33,509 nucleotides of DNA from JANMDU01 sp031376455. Its GTDB lineage: Bacteria > Pseudomonadota > Gammaproteobacteria > Burkholderiales > Burkholderiaceae_C. The notes beneath the pieces are model-generated. The model had not been told where the DNA came from and ran no database searches. It worked only from the letters and a program-made list of their open reading frames with translations. The stretch lies in contig JANMDU010000007.1 of assembly GCA_031376455.1 (NCBI GenBank), positions 1-33,509 of the forward strand, written 5' to 3'. Shown piece after piece: positions 9,680 through 18,725 of this stretch. Numbering within the stretch: the stretch's first letter is position 1; each line of letters starts with the position of its first letter. The translations under genes and the position numbers were made by a program.

Positions 9680-11307
9680 CTGCCTTACTCGAAGTGAAAG
9701 ATTTGCGTGTCGCTTTCGGTGGCAAAGAAGTTGTCAAAGGAATCAACTTTTCGATTAACGCTGGCGAAAAGCTCGCGCTGGTTGGGGAATCGGGTTCAGG
9801 CAAATCCGTCACCGCATTGAGCCTGCTACGTTTGGCGCTCAATGCCAAAACCACCGGCCAATCCTTGTTTGATGGTCGCGATACGCTTGCGATGCCCGAG
9901 AGCGAGCTTGAAGGTCTGCGCGGCGACGACATCGCCATGATCTTTCAAGAGCCGATGACGGCGCTCAATCCATTGATGACAATTGGCAAACAAATTTCAG
10001 AAATTATTGAGCTGAAAAAGGCGGTCTCAGAGCAGGAGGCACATGCCAAGGCGATTGAGTTGCTGATCGAAGTGGGCATCCCAGAGCCTGAGCGCCGCGC
10101 TGCGCAGTTTCCCCATCAGCTGTCGGGCGGGCAGCGCCAGCGCGCAATGATTGCCATGGCGCTGTCATGCTCGCCGAAGTTGCTTCTCGCTGATGAGCCC
10201 ACCACGGCGTTGGATGTGACGCTGCGTTTGCAAATTCTCAATCTTATTGGCGAGCTGCAAAAAACGCGCAACATGGCTGTGTTGCTCATCACGCATGATC
10301 TCAATATGGTTCGGCGCTTCGCGGACCGTATTGCTGTGATGGAGCGCGGGCATTTGGTGGAGCAGGGCTTCGTTGCCGATGTGTTCGCCGCACCACGCCA
10401 TGCCTACACGCAGCGCCTGCTGGCGAGCAAGCCTGTGCGAGATGTGTTGAACGCCGATGATCAAGCCGCAGTGATGATCAAGGCTGATCAGCTGCGCATC
10501 ACCTATCCCAAGCCGTTCGGTGGCTTCAAAGGCTGGTTTAAAAAAGGTGAGTTCATTGCCGTTCACGAGGCCACTTTGAGTTTGCGCCAAGGCACGAGCC
10601 TGGGCATTATTGGTGAATCAGGCTCAGGCAAATCCACGCTCGCGATGGCGCTGCTGGGCTTGCTGCCAGGCTCTAGTATGCAGGGGGGTGCTTTTTATAA
10701 GAGAAAAGAGCACGTAACCGCCGTAAATACTGCGCAAGGTGCTATTGAAAACATAGCATCTATTAAGTTTGACACGGCACTGCGCCAATCGCTGCAAGTG
10801 GTGTTTCAAGATCCGTATTCATCGCTCTCGCCGCGCATGACGGTGGAAGAGATCGTGGGCGAGGGTTTGCGTATTCATGAGCCTTCGCTTGATGCTGCGC
10901 AGCGGCAGGTGCGCGTGCTCGCGGCTTTGGATGAAGTGGGATTGGATGGGGCTCAGTTCCCAAATCTACTGCTGCGCTATCCGCATGAATTCTCGGGCGG
11001 GCAGCGGCAGCGCATTGCGATTGCCAGAGCGCTCATCGTGAATCCGCAAATCATCATTTTGGATGAGCCGACCAGCGCACTCGATGTGACGATTCAGCAG
11101 CAAGTGTTGTCGTTGCTTCAAAAGCTCCAACGCGAGCGAGGCTTAACTTATTTAATCATCACGCACGATGTCGATGTGATCCGCGCTATGGCGCATGAGG
11201 TGTTGGTGATGAAAGACGGGCTGGTGGTGGAGCAAGGCAGTGTGGATGCAGTGCTGATTAAGCCGCAGCAGGAATACACAAAGTTGTTGGTAGCTGCATC
11301 AAACTAG
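9676..11307 (+). CDS. yejF: Peptide ABC transporter ATP-binding protein YejF (duplicated ATPase)
   Basis: Cytoplasmic ATPase of the Yej importer with two nucleotide-binding domains in one 543-residue chain. Domain 1 (about 1-260) has Walker A GESGSGKS, signature LSGGQRQR and Walker B LLADEPTTALD. Domain 2 (about 275-540) has GESGSGKS, FSGGQRQR and IILDEPTSALD. Between Walker A and the Q-loop of domain 2 there are extra residues V347-A361 (VTAVNTAQGAIENIA), encoded by a dispersed repeat (10714-10760), just before the family sequence resumes at LRQSLQVVFQDP. The frame is kept, so the protein is probably functional with a surface insertion. Last gene of yejABEF. Confidence 0.94.
   Translation: MTALLEVKDLRVAFGGKEVVKGINFSINAGEKLALVGESGSGKSVTALSLLRLALNAKTTGQSLFDGRDTLAMPESELEGLRGDDIAMIFQEPMTALNPLMTIGKQISEIIELKKAVSEQEAHAKAIELLIEVGIPEPERRAAQFPHQLSGGQRQRAMIAMALSCSPKLLLADEPTTALDVTLRLQILNLIGELQKTRNMAVLLITHDLNMVRRFADRIAVMERGHLVEQGFVADVFAAPRHAYTQRLLASKPVRDVLNADDQAAVMIKADQLRITYPKPFGGFKGWFKKGEFIAVHEATLSLRQGTSLGIIGESGSGKSTLAMALLGLLPGSSMQGGAFYKRKEHVTAVNTAQGAIENIASIKFDTALRQSLQVVFQDPYSSLSPRMTVEEIVGEGLRIHEPSLDAAQRQVRVLAALDEVGLDGAQFPNLLLRYPHEFSGGQRQRIAIARALIVNPQIIILDEPTSALDVTIQQQVLSLLQKLQRERGLTYLIITHDVDVIRAMAHEVLVMKDGLVVEQGSVDAVLIKPQQEYTKLLVAASN
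10714..10760 (+). repeat. Dispersed palindromic repeat, copy B (in frame inside yejF)
   Basis: Order GTAACCGCCGTAAAT, ACTGCGCA, GGTGCTATTG, ending ACATAGCATC, so that GCTAT and ATAGC form a small hairpin. Translated as V347-A361 of YejF in the same frame as copy E in the mutase gene. Confidence 0.7.
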
Positions 11308-11330
11308 CTCGTATCTTTTCCATTGATAAA

Positions 11331-11410
11331 AGAACACGAAAGGCACAGAAGAACACGAAAAGCACGGAAGTTTTCTGTGTTTTTTGTGAAAATTTCTGTG
11401 ACTTCCGTGT
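11331..11410. repeat. Tandem and inverted repeat after yejF
   Basis: A 16-bp unit (AGAACACGAAAGGCAC at 11331-11346) recurs with one mismatch at 11350-11365, period 19. CACGGAAG (11363-11370) pairs with CTTCCGTG (11402-11409), with TTTTC/GAAAA as an inner stem. It may fold as a transcript end for yejF. The rest of 11308-11452 holds no gene; 11412-11450, read on minus, weakly resembles the right half of the dispersed repeat. Confidence 0.6.
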
Positions 11411-11452
11411 TTAATGAAATAGCTATAAATATTTTTCTACAGTAGCTTCACG

Positions 11453-14353
11453 TTAAAACGTCCCGGCTACCACTTCTCTGAGCAGCGCGACATCTAAATA
11501 CTTCTTCAATGCTGCATTGACTAATGCTGCATCGAGCTTCTCGTAGCGTTCATCAAATTCTTTGTTCGCATCGAGCGCCCGATCTTCGCGGAGATTGAAA
11601 GCAATCGTGTCAACCGCATTTGCGGGCTGCGTGAGCCGGTCTTTGCGTCTTGCTTGGATCGCTGATTTAGCAAAGCCGACCTCGATGAAGCTATAGCCTT
11701 TCTCACGCGTTTGGATAAGCACTTCTTTGATGGCCGTGCGCAGGCGATCTAGGTTTTGCGGGGCGAAGCTGGCGCCAATATTGATGCTCGCAGCGTTGCC
11801 ATCCCATGGCGCATCTAGCGAAGAGCCGACGCCGTAGGAGATGCCATCTTGCTCGCGGACGCGCTGGAAGAGCCCAAGGCGAGACATCATCTCGATACCA
11901 GCGAGCAAGGGCGCGAAATCTGGATGACGCTGATCAAGCGGGAAGGCGATGCGGGCTGTGTAGGTGGCGTTCGCTTTCTCTGCCACTTGAAGTTTGCTAA
12001 ACGCCTCACCTGCTGGCGCTGCATGCTCAGAAGTCCAGCGGGCATAGGGCTCTTTGCTCGCCCAATCGCCCCAAAGGTTTTGCAGCATGGCTTGTATCGG
12101 GGCTAATTCCAAGGGGCCGCTAAAGACAAATTCACCGTGCTGCGCGCCGGCAAAGCGCTCCCAATAAGCCTTGAGCTGAGCGGCTGTGGCCTCGCGGGTT
12201 TGGCGCTCGGTGTCTTCAATCAGGCGCACTTCGCGCGGATCGCCACTCTTGTATTGCATCCTGTGATTGCGCTCGATCAGGTTGCCCGCTAAGTTATTTG
12301 GATTGCTCTTCATGGGTTGGTAGGCAGCGATCATGGCGCGTTGATTGCGCTCAAATACGGCATTGTCATAAGCGGGGCGGCGCAGCAGATCGTTTAAGAA
12401 GCTGAGCACGGAGGCTGTGTTTTGCGCAGGAAATTCCAAATTCGCAGAGAGGGAACCGGCTGCGCTAAAGAAGCGGATACTTGCATCGAGCTTTTGTAAG
12501 TAGGCTTGAATTTGCTGCGCATTCATTGCAGGCGATGTGTCTGATCCAGAGGACACAGCTGCTATGCCATCAGGAATATTCGCGCCCAGCATGGAGGCGA
12601 GCACGGATGAACCGCGCACTGATTCCAGCGTGCCCCAGCGAAGGCGCAGCGTGCCTTGCACGCGATCGTCTTTGCTTTGCCGCGTCATCACTGCAAGCTT
12701 CAAGCCGGGCTGGCCATTGACGGTCAAACGGCCTTGCTGGGAATGCTTGGCCATGGCTTCGTGGGTAATGGTGAAGCTCGGCGCATCTTTTTTCACCGGG
12801 ATGATCGGCAAATCCTTATTTTGAGCATCTTTTAAGGTGTTTGCCGGCATAGAACTTGCGCGGAGTGCTTCTGAATTGATAGCGCTGGTGATCAGCTGAT
12901 TCATCGCCTCGACGCCGGGCGCAAGTGTCTGCGGCGCGCGGGTTTGCGTGCTCCCGGAGATGAGCGGCAAGAAAAGGCCGCTTGTGCGGTTGCTTGGTAA
13001 GAGGTAAGTGTCTGCGATTTTATGAACTTCCTCCAAGGTGATTTGCGCAACGATCTCGCGCTGCATCCACAAAAGCCGCCAATCCCCGCTGGCCACGGCT
13101 TCACTGAGGGATTGCGCCATCGCCTCGCTGCTGCGGAATAAGGCACGCTGACCAGCCAGAATTGCACCGCGAGCGATTTCTAGCTCTTGCGCAGTAGGGC
13201 GATAGACCTCTACCACTTTAGCCAGCGCTGCTGTTGAGGACATGGCCTTAATTTCGTATTGCGCATCCGTATCGCTCGATGCGCGCTCCGGCAAACCAAT
13301 GCCTGCCCAAATTTGCGATGGCTCGCGCTGGCCTCGGTAGTAAGCCCATTCGGTGACGGCGAGGTTTTGAAGGGTGAGCGCTTTCGCCAGCGGCCCGCCT
13401 TCTTGGCCAATCGTGGTGGCAAGCAGAGAAGCGGCCATAGCCTCTCTGGTGGGGCCGGCTGGTCCGTGGTAAGCCACAGCTGCGCTGGCTAGGCCGCCGG
13501 ATCTGCGCAGGATCACTTGCTTTTCGCCTTCCTGCGGCGGCTCATTGCTGTAGGTTTGCGGCAGCGGCACGGCGGGCTTGGCAATGCTACCGAATTCGCG
13601 TGCGATGCGGGTTTTGACTTCGTCAGGATTGAAATCGCCCGCGATGATCAGTGTGGCGTTGTCAGGCCGGTAATGCAGTTTGTAGAAATCGACGAGCCGT
13701 GCATGGGGCACGTTTTCAATATCAGCGCGCGTGCCGATGACGGGATGGCCGTAGCCATGGGTCGTGTAGGCGGCGCTTCGCATGCGATCACCCAAGATGC
13801 GGCCTGCTTCGTTGTCTCCGCGCTCAAATTCATTGCGCACGACCGTCATCTCGCTCTTCAGATCCTCGGGCGTAAAGCGAGCCTGAGTCATCATCGCGGC
13901 GAGCCAGCCGATCATGAAATCAAGGCGCTCAGGCAGCTTGCCATCATCGGTAACGAAGTTGGCGAAATAATTGGTGCGGTCGTAGCTCGTCGTGCCGTTC
14001 CAGCGCATGCCTAGCGCTTGCATATCCGTTTTGGAATCTTTGTATTTCGGTACTGCGCCTGCGCCCACGGGCTTAAACAGCATGTGCTCCAGCAAATGCG
14101 CCGCGCCATACTCGCCCAAGCCTTCATGCCGCGAGCCCACGCGATAAGTGATGTTGATGCTCATCGCGGGGCGCTGCGTATCTTTGAGCAACAGCACTTG
14201 CAAGCCATTGGGCAAGCTGTATTCGCGCACATCGCCGAGTTGTCGCACAAAGCTAAGCGTCGCGTTTGCGGGGCTGGAGGCTGTTTGTGCGGTGGCGCAT
14301 CCTGTCACTAACAAGGCTGCTGTTGCTAAAAATAGAGAAACGATTTTTTTCAT
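11453..14353 (-). CDS. M16 family zinc metallopeptidase (pitrilysin-like), lipoprotein
   Basis: Predicted outer-membrane or periplasmic lipoprotein peptidase of 966 residues. The N-terminus is a lipoprotein signal with lipobox LVTGC (Cys19). The first M16 domain contains the inverted zinc motif HLLEH (H86, E89, H90), followed about 78 residues on by E168 in KSEMTVVRNE, the expected third ligand. The second half is a further pair of M16-like domains without a zinc motif, including FPLDQRHPDFAPLLAG and RVREQDGISYGVGSS, as in two-chain-in-one pitrilysin relatives. Its start lies only 25 bp from the divergent tadA start. Family is sure; the substrate is unknown. Confidence 0.9.
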   Translation of the reverse strand: MKKIVSLFLATAALLVTGCATAQTASSPANATLSFVRQLGDVREYSLPNGLQVLLLKDTQRPAMSINITYRVGSRHEGLGEYGAAHLLEHMLFKPVGAGAVPKYKDSKTDMQALGMRWNGTTSYDRTNYFANFVTDDGKLPERLDFMIGWLAAMMTQARFTPEDLKSEMTVVRNEFERGDNEAGRILGDRMRSAAYTTHGYGHPVIGTRADIENVPHARLVDFYKLHYRPDNATLIIAGDFNPDEVKTRIAREFGSIAKPAVPLPQTYSNEPPQEGEKQVILRRSGGLASAAVAYHGPAGPTREAMAASLLATTIGQEGGPLAKALTLQNLAVTEWAYYRGQREPSQIWAGIGLPERASSDTDAQYEIKAMSSTAALAKVVEVYRPTAQELEIARGAILAGQRALFRSSEAMAQSLSEAVASGDWRLLWMQREIVAQITLEEVHKIADTYLLPSNRTSGLFLPLISGSTQTRAPQTLAPGVEAMNQLITSAINSEALRASSMPANTLKDAQNKDLPIIPVKKDAPSFTITHEAMAKHSQQGRLTVNGQPGLKLAVMTRQSKDDRVQGTLRLRWGTLESVRGSSVLASMLGANIPDGIAAVSSGSDTSPAMNAQQIQAYLQKLDASIRFFSAAGSLSANLEFPAQNTASVLSFLNDLLRRPAYDNAVFERNQRAMIAAYQPMKSNPNNLAGNLIERNHRMQYKSGDPREVRLIEDTERQTREATAAQLKAYWERFAGAQHGEFVFSGPLELAPIQAMLQNLWGDWASKEPYARWTSEHAAPAGEAFSKLQVAEKANATYTARIAFPLDQRHPDFAPLLAGIEMMSRLGLFQRVREQDGISYGVGSSLDAPWDGNAASINIGASFAPQNLDRLRTAIKEVLIQTREKGYSFIEVGFAKSAIQARRKDRLTQPANAVDTIAFNLREDRALDANKEFDERYEKLDAALVNAALKKYLDVALLREVVAGTF

Positions 14354-14378
14354 AGGCTTACTTTAAACTGTTTGCCTT

Positions 14379-15794
14379 ATGGATACATCTTCAGACGCAC
14401 AGTTCCTTGAAATCGCATTGGCGGAGGCTCGCAAGGCAGCAGTAATGGGCGAAGTGCCGGTGGGTGCGGTGGTGGTGAAAGATGGGCAAGTGATCGCCAC
14501 AGGGCGCAACTCGCCAATTGGCGCGTGTGACCCCACGGCGCATGCCGAAATCAATGCCCTGCGCCATGCCGCGCTTGCACTGGGTAATTACCGTTTAGAT
14601 GGCTGTGATTTATACGTCACGCTAGAGCCTTGTGCAATGTGCGCGGGCGCGATTCTCAATGCCCGAATTCGCCGCGTGGTGTATGCCGCACCAGAGCCCA
14701 AGACGGGCGCTGCGGGCTCGGTGGTGAATCTTTTTGACACGGCTTTGAATCATCAAACGCAACTGCAGTCCGCTACTGAATTAGGAGCACTCTGCGCAGA
14801 ATATACGCCGGCTAGTGGCCAATTATTGCAAGAATTCTTCTCTAAAAAACGCTCAGATCAGCAACGCGAGCATGCGATGAGCCACCCGCTGCGCCCTGAC
14901 GCTTTGCGCACACCAGATCAGCACTTTGATAATTTGCCCGGTTATGAATTTGCGCCAAACTATCTGAGCGATCTACCAGCCTTGAATGGCCTGCGCATGC
15001 ACTATCTCGACGAAGGAAACACAGACGCGCAGACGACTTACCTTTGCCTCCACGGCAACCCAGCTTGGAGCTATCTTTATCGCAAGATGATCCCCATCTT
15101 CACGGCCAGTGGCGCAAGAGTCATCGCTCCCGACATGATTGGTTTTGGCCGCAGCGATAAGCCCAAGAAAGACAGCTTTCACATTTTTACTTGGCATCGC
15201 CAATGCCTGCTCGAATTAATAGAACGAATGGATTTAACAAATGTCATTCTCGTTGTCCAAGATTGGGGCGGCATTCTCGGCCTGACATTACCTATTGCAA
15301 AGCCGAAGCGCTATAAAGGTTTGCTCGTGATGAACACCACGCTCGCTTGTGGAGATCAGCCGCTCACCGATGGCTTTAAAGCATGGCGCGAGATGTGCGC
15401 CAAAAAACCAGATTTCGACCTTGCCAAACTCTTCTCACGCGGCAACCCGCACATGAGCCAAGCCGAATGCGCCGCTTACATGGCACCCTTCCCCGATGCT
15501 GGCCATCGCGCTGCAACACGTGCCTTCCCGCCGATAGTTCCCGAGTTTGAGGCTAGCGATGGCGCAACGATCAGCCGCACAGCGAGAGACTTCTGGCGAA
15601 ATCATTGGAATGGTCAAAGTCTCATGGCCATCGGCATGCAAGATCCCGTCCTCGGCGAATCCACCATGCGCGAGCTGCGCTGCCACATCAGAAACTGCCC
15701 TGAGCCGATGCGCATTGCCGAAGGCGGTCATTTTTTGCAAGAGCACGAACTTGGGCAACTGATCGCCCAAGAGGCTGTGAAACGCTTCAGTTAA
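14379..15794 (+). CDS. tadA: Fusion: tRNA adenosine deaminase TadA + haloalkane-dehalogenase-like hydrolase
   Basis: One uninterrupted frame of 471 residues. Residues 1-166 are TadA, which converts A34 of tRNA-Arg to inosine: H55-A-E57 and P84-C85-x-x-C88 give the zinc site and proton shuttle. Residues 167-471 match haloalkane dehalogenase subfamily I (DhlA-like): oxyanion segment HGNPAWSYLYRKMIP, nucleophile D295 with W296 in VVQDWGG, D422 in GMQDPVLG and H451 in GGHFLQEH, plus a conserved Trp in the cap (FKAWREM). DhlA has Glu where this protein has Asn in HGNP. The second part could also begin at the internal ATG 14877, but no good ribosome-binding site precedes it. A dispersed repeat encodes E134-S146 just before the TadA end. 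The hydrolase substrate is not proven. Confidence 0.85.
   Translation: MDTSSDAQFLEIALAEARKAAVMGEVPVGAVVVKDGQVIATGRNSPIGACDPTAHAEINALRHAALALGNYRLDGCDLYVTLEPCAMCAGAILNARIRRVVYAAPEPKTGAAGSVVNLFDTALNHQTQLQSATELGALCAEYTPASGQLLQEFFSKKRSDQQREHAMSHPLRPDALRTPDQHFDNLPGYEFAPNYLSDLPALNGLRMHYLDEGNTDAQTTYLCLHGNPAWSYLYRKMIPIFTASGARVIAPDMIGFGRSDKPKKDSFHIFTWHRQCLLELIERMDLTNVILVVQDWGGILGLTLPIAKPKRYKGLLVMNTTLACGDQPLTDGFKAWREMCAKKPDFDLAKLFSRGNPHMSQAECAAYMAPFPDAGHRAATRAFPPIVPEFEASDGATISRTARDFWRNHWNGQSLMAIGMQDPVLGESTMRELRCHIRNCPEPMRIAEGGHFLQEHELGQLIAQEAVKRFS
14771..14820 (-). repeat. Dispersed palindromic repeat, copy C (in frame, antisense, inside tadA)
   Basis: Read on minus: GGCCACTAGCCGGCGTAT, ATTCTGCGCAGAGTGCTCC, AATTCAGTAGC. 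The top strand is translated as ELGALCAEYTPAS (134-146), adding about ten residues before the TadA ending LLQEFFSKKR. Confidence 0.75.
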
Positions 15795-15804
15795 ATCAGC
15801 GCGC

Positions 15805-17172
15805 TCATGCCACAGGCTGGCGCATTGTCACGAATTCTTCAGCCATCGTGGGGTGAATGCCAATCGTGCTGTCAAAGATCGCTTTCGTTGCGCCTGCCCG
15901 CATCGCCACTGCAAAGCCCTGCACGATTTCGCCAGCATCTGAGCCGACCATATGCAAGCCCACCACGCGATCGCTGGCCACATCGACGATCAGCTTCATC
16001 ATGCAACGTTCACTGCTGCCGCTCAAGGTATGCAGCAATGGTTTGAAATCTGTTTTGAAGATGCTGACCTGTCCATATTTTTCTCGTGCATCATGCTCGC
16101 TGAGGCCTACAGTGCCAATATTGGGATGCGTGAATACTGCAGTGGGAATGTAGTCGTAGCCCATTTGGCGCTGGCCGTTGCTAAATAAATGATCCACTAC
16201 AACCATCGCCTCGCCGAGCGCCACGGGCGTGAGTTGCACGCGCGCTGTGACATCGCCCACAGCATAGATCGAAGGCACAGAGCTTTGATACACCGCATTC
16301 ACAATCACTGCGCCGCTTTTCTTTTGCCGCACGCCGAGCGCCTCAAGCCCAAGGCCATCGACGTTGGGGATTCGGCCTGTGGCGTAGAGCACCACATCTG
16401 CTTGAAGCTTGCTGCCATCGGTGAGCGTCAACGCCAAGCCATCTGCTGCTCGGGCGATGCGCGTCACATCGGTCTTCACGCGCAAATCCACTCCTGCTTT
16501 GCGCACTTCAGCAGCGATGAAATGACGCACATCTTCATCAAAATCACGCAGCACCTGCTCACCGCGATAAAGCTGCGTCACCTGAGCGCCTAGCCCGTTG
16601 AAGATGGAAGCGAATTCGCAGGCAATATAGCCGCCGCCGACCACCACCAATCGGCGAGGAAATGGATCCAGATCAAATATATCATCCGATGTGCAGGCCA
16701 GCTCGCTGCCCTCAAAACTGGGTAGATAGGCTTTGCCACCCGTGGCGGTCAAAATGTTTTTTGCTGTGTAGCGCTGCTCGCCTTCAGGCGTCTTGACCGC
16801 CACCGTGTGCGCATCCAGCAGGCGCGCCCAACCGCGAATCAGCTTCGCGCCTGCGCCATCCAGCAAGCGGCCATAGACGCCATTAAGCCGGGTGATTTCT
16901 TGTTTGCGATTGGCCTTGAGTGCATCCCAATCCAAAATGGGATGCTCAGCAGAGCGCCAACCGTAGCCTTTGGCCTGCTCAAAGGCCTCCGCATAATGTG
17001 CGGCATAGCTGTAGAGCTTCTTGGGGATGCAGCCCACGTTCACGCAGGTGCCGCCCAATGCGCCCGCCTCAGCCACAGCCACGCGCGCGCCCGTTTGCGC
17101 TGCCATCCTCGCAGCGCGTACCCCGCCACTGCCAGCGCCGATTACAAAAAGGTCAAATTCATAGCTTGTCAT
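15805..17172 (-). CDS. gor: Glutathione-disulfide reductase
   Basis: Cytoplasmic FAD enzyme that uses NADPH to reduce oxidised glutathione. From ATG 17170-17172 it has 455 residues; a TTG four codons upstream is possible but has no better ribosome-binding site. It shows FAD motif IGAGSGG (11-17), redox pair C43/C48 in GGTCVNVGC, NAD(P)-binding GGGYIACEFASIFNGLG, second FAD motif YAVGDVTARVQLTPVA, and the interface IGIHPTMAEEF with catalytic His. This gene ends only 10 bp from the convergent tadA-fusion gene, with no terminator visible between them. A general dihydrolipoamide-type relative is less likely, since the sequence follows Gor throughout. Confidence 0.93.
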   Translation of the reverse strand: MTSYEFDLFVIGAGSGGVRAARMAAQTGARVAVAEAGALGGTCVNVGCIPKKLYSYAAHYAEAFEQAKGYGWRSAEHPILDWDALKANRKQEITRLNGVYGRLLDGAGAKLIRGWARLLDAHTVAVKTPEGEQRYTAKNILTATGGKAYLPSFEGSELACTSDDIFDLDPFPRRLVVVGGGYIACEFASIFNGLGAQVTQLYRGEQVLRDFDEDVRHFIAAEVRKAGVDLRVKTDVTRIARAADGLALTLTDGSKLQADVVLYATGRIPNVDGLGLEALGVRQKKSGAVIVNAVYQSSVPSIYAVGDVTARVQLTPVALGEAMVVVDHLFSNGQRQMGYDYIPTAVFTHPNIGTVGLSEHDAREKYGQVSIFKTDFKPLLHTLSGSSERCMMKLIVDVASDRVVGLHMVGSDAGEIVQGFAVAMRAGATKAIFDSTIGIHPTMAEEFVTMRQPVA

Positions 17173-17324
17173 GGGAACTTTCAATTGAAGTAAACGATAC
17201 GCATCATAGATAGATCAGCGCGTGTTGAATTCGCCGTATTAAAGCGAGGGCTTTTGTTTAAACAGCTCGCCAGCGTTTCAACGCCTCGATGTGCTGGTCG
17301 GCTCATTTATGCCATCATTGAAGC

Positions 17325-18725
17325 ATGAAACGAAACACGGATCACCTCATTGGCCGAGGCTCGCTGGAGCAGCGATTTGAACTTGGTCGCCTTGCGCGGC
17401 AAAGCTGCCCGCGCTCTGCGCTAGGCTTGCATGAGAACAATAGGCGCGATCCGCTTGAACTGTTGGCCGCCTCAAACAAAGGCCGCGTGGCCGAACTGCT
17501 GCCCACGCGCTTTGGCCGCATGTTGGCCAGCCCGTTTGCTTTTTATCGCGGCGCGGCCATGCTCATGGCGCACGATTTGGCGCTCACGCCGCGCTGCGAA
17601 GTGACCGTGCAGCTCTGCGGGGATGCGCATTTATCCAATTTTGGTTTGTTCGCCAGCCCCGAGCGGCGCATGCTGTTTGGCCTGAATGATTTTGATGAAA
17701 CTGCTTTAGGGCCTTTTGACTGGGATGTGCGGCGCTTGGCAGCCAGCTTTGTGATTGCGAGCTGCGAGCAGGGTTTCAAAAAATCTGCCGTCGAGAAGAT
17801 CATGCACACCCTGCTGGATACCTATCACCAGAAGATGCTCGAATTTGCGCAGATGGACACGCTGGATGTTTGGTATCACCAGTTGACCTCCGAGACGCTG
17901 CTCAAGCTCGGCGGTGCGAGCAAAGTAGAGAAAGCGACGATAGAAAAAGCCCGCGCCAAAGGCAGCAAGCAATTGGTGAGCGATGCGGTCGAGTGGGTCG
18001 ATGGCCCGGCTGGCAAAGAAATGCGTATTAAAGACACCCCGCCTTGGGTGTATCACGAGGCTGGCGCTACAGCGCGGGAGATTGGCAGATTCGAGCGCGG
18101 CATTCAAGACTTTTTCATTCAATACCGCAGCAGCCTAAGCGCAGACAGACAGGTGCTGTTTGATCGCTATGAGCTGATGGATGTGGCCGTCAAAGTGCCC
18201 GGTATTGGCTCGGTGGGCACGCGATGCTTCGTGGCGTTGTTTGCTGCGGATGGGCATCACCCGCTGTTTTTGCAATTCAAACAAGCGCGAGATTCTGTGC
18301 TCATGAAGCCGCTCGGCCAGAAACCGCATCCCAACAACGGCCAACGCATCGCCCTAGGCCAGCGCCTCTCCCAAGCCACCAGCGATGTCTTCCTCGGCTG
18401 GGCCAGCAACAAAGCGCTGGGCGCAGAATTTTATGTGCGCCAACTGCGCGACATGAAAGGCGCGCTCGACGTGACGCTATTCAGCACAACTGACATGACC
18501 GACTACGCGCAGGCCTGCGGCTATGCGCTCGCCCGCTCACAAGCCAAGGCCGGCGATCCGGCGTTGATTGCGGGCTACATTGGTAAAAGCAGTGCTTTTG
18601 AAGAAGCGATCACAAAGCATGCATTTGCGTATGCGAATCAGAATGAAGCAGATTATTGCGCGCTACAAAAAGCTGTAAAGAGTGGTGCTGTTCAAGCTGC
18701 TGTAGGAGAGTCTGGTGAAGACTAA
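17325..18725 (+). CDS. DUF2252 family protein
   Basis: Uncharacterised cytoplasmic family of 466 residues. Conserved motifs are present: PTRFGRMLASPFAFYRGAA near residue 66, CGDAHLSNFG, and NDFDETALGPFDWDVRRLA. GDxHxxNFG followed by a DFD-type acidic motif looks like the catalytic loop and metal site of aminoglycoside-phosphotransferase-like kinases, so a phosphotransfer role is a reasonable inference but unproven. Its last 4 bp overlap the 3' end of the convergent GntR gene. The 140 bp upstream (17185-17324) separate it from divergent gor and hold no other gene I can support. Confidence 0.85.
   Translation: MKRNTDHLIGRGSLEQRFELGRLARQSCPRSALGLHENNRRDPLELLAASNKGRVAELLPTRFGRMLASPFAFYRGAAMLMAHDLALTPRCEVTVQLCGDAHLSNFGLFASPERRMLFGLNDFDETALGPFDWDVRRLAASFVIASCEQGFKKSAVEKIMHTLLDTYHQKMLEFAQMDTLDVWYHQLTSETLLKLGGASKVEKATIEKARAKGSKQLVSDAVEWVDGPAGKEMRIKDTPPWVYHEAGATAREIGRFERGIQDFFIQYRSSLSADRQVLFDRYELMDVAVKVPGIGSVGTRCFVALFAADGHHPLFLQFKQARDSVLMKPLGQKPHPNNGQRIALGQRLSQATSDVFLGWASNKALGAEFYVRQLRDMKGALDVTLFSTTDMTDYAQACGYALARSQAKAGDPALIAGYIGKSSAFEEAITKHAFAYANQNEADYCALQKAVKSGAVQAAVGESGED

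Noticed and set aside
17185..17324. Small RNA or regulatory element between gor and DUF2252
   Set aside because: Only a weak GTTGAA/TTCAAC pair over 48 bp was seen; not enough to call a structure.
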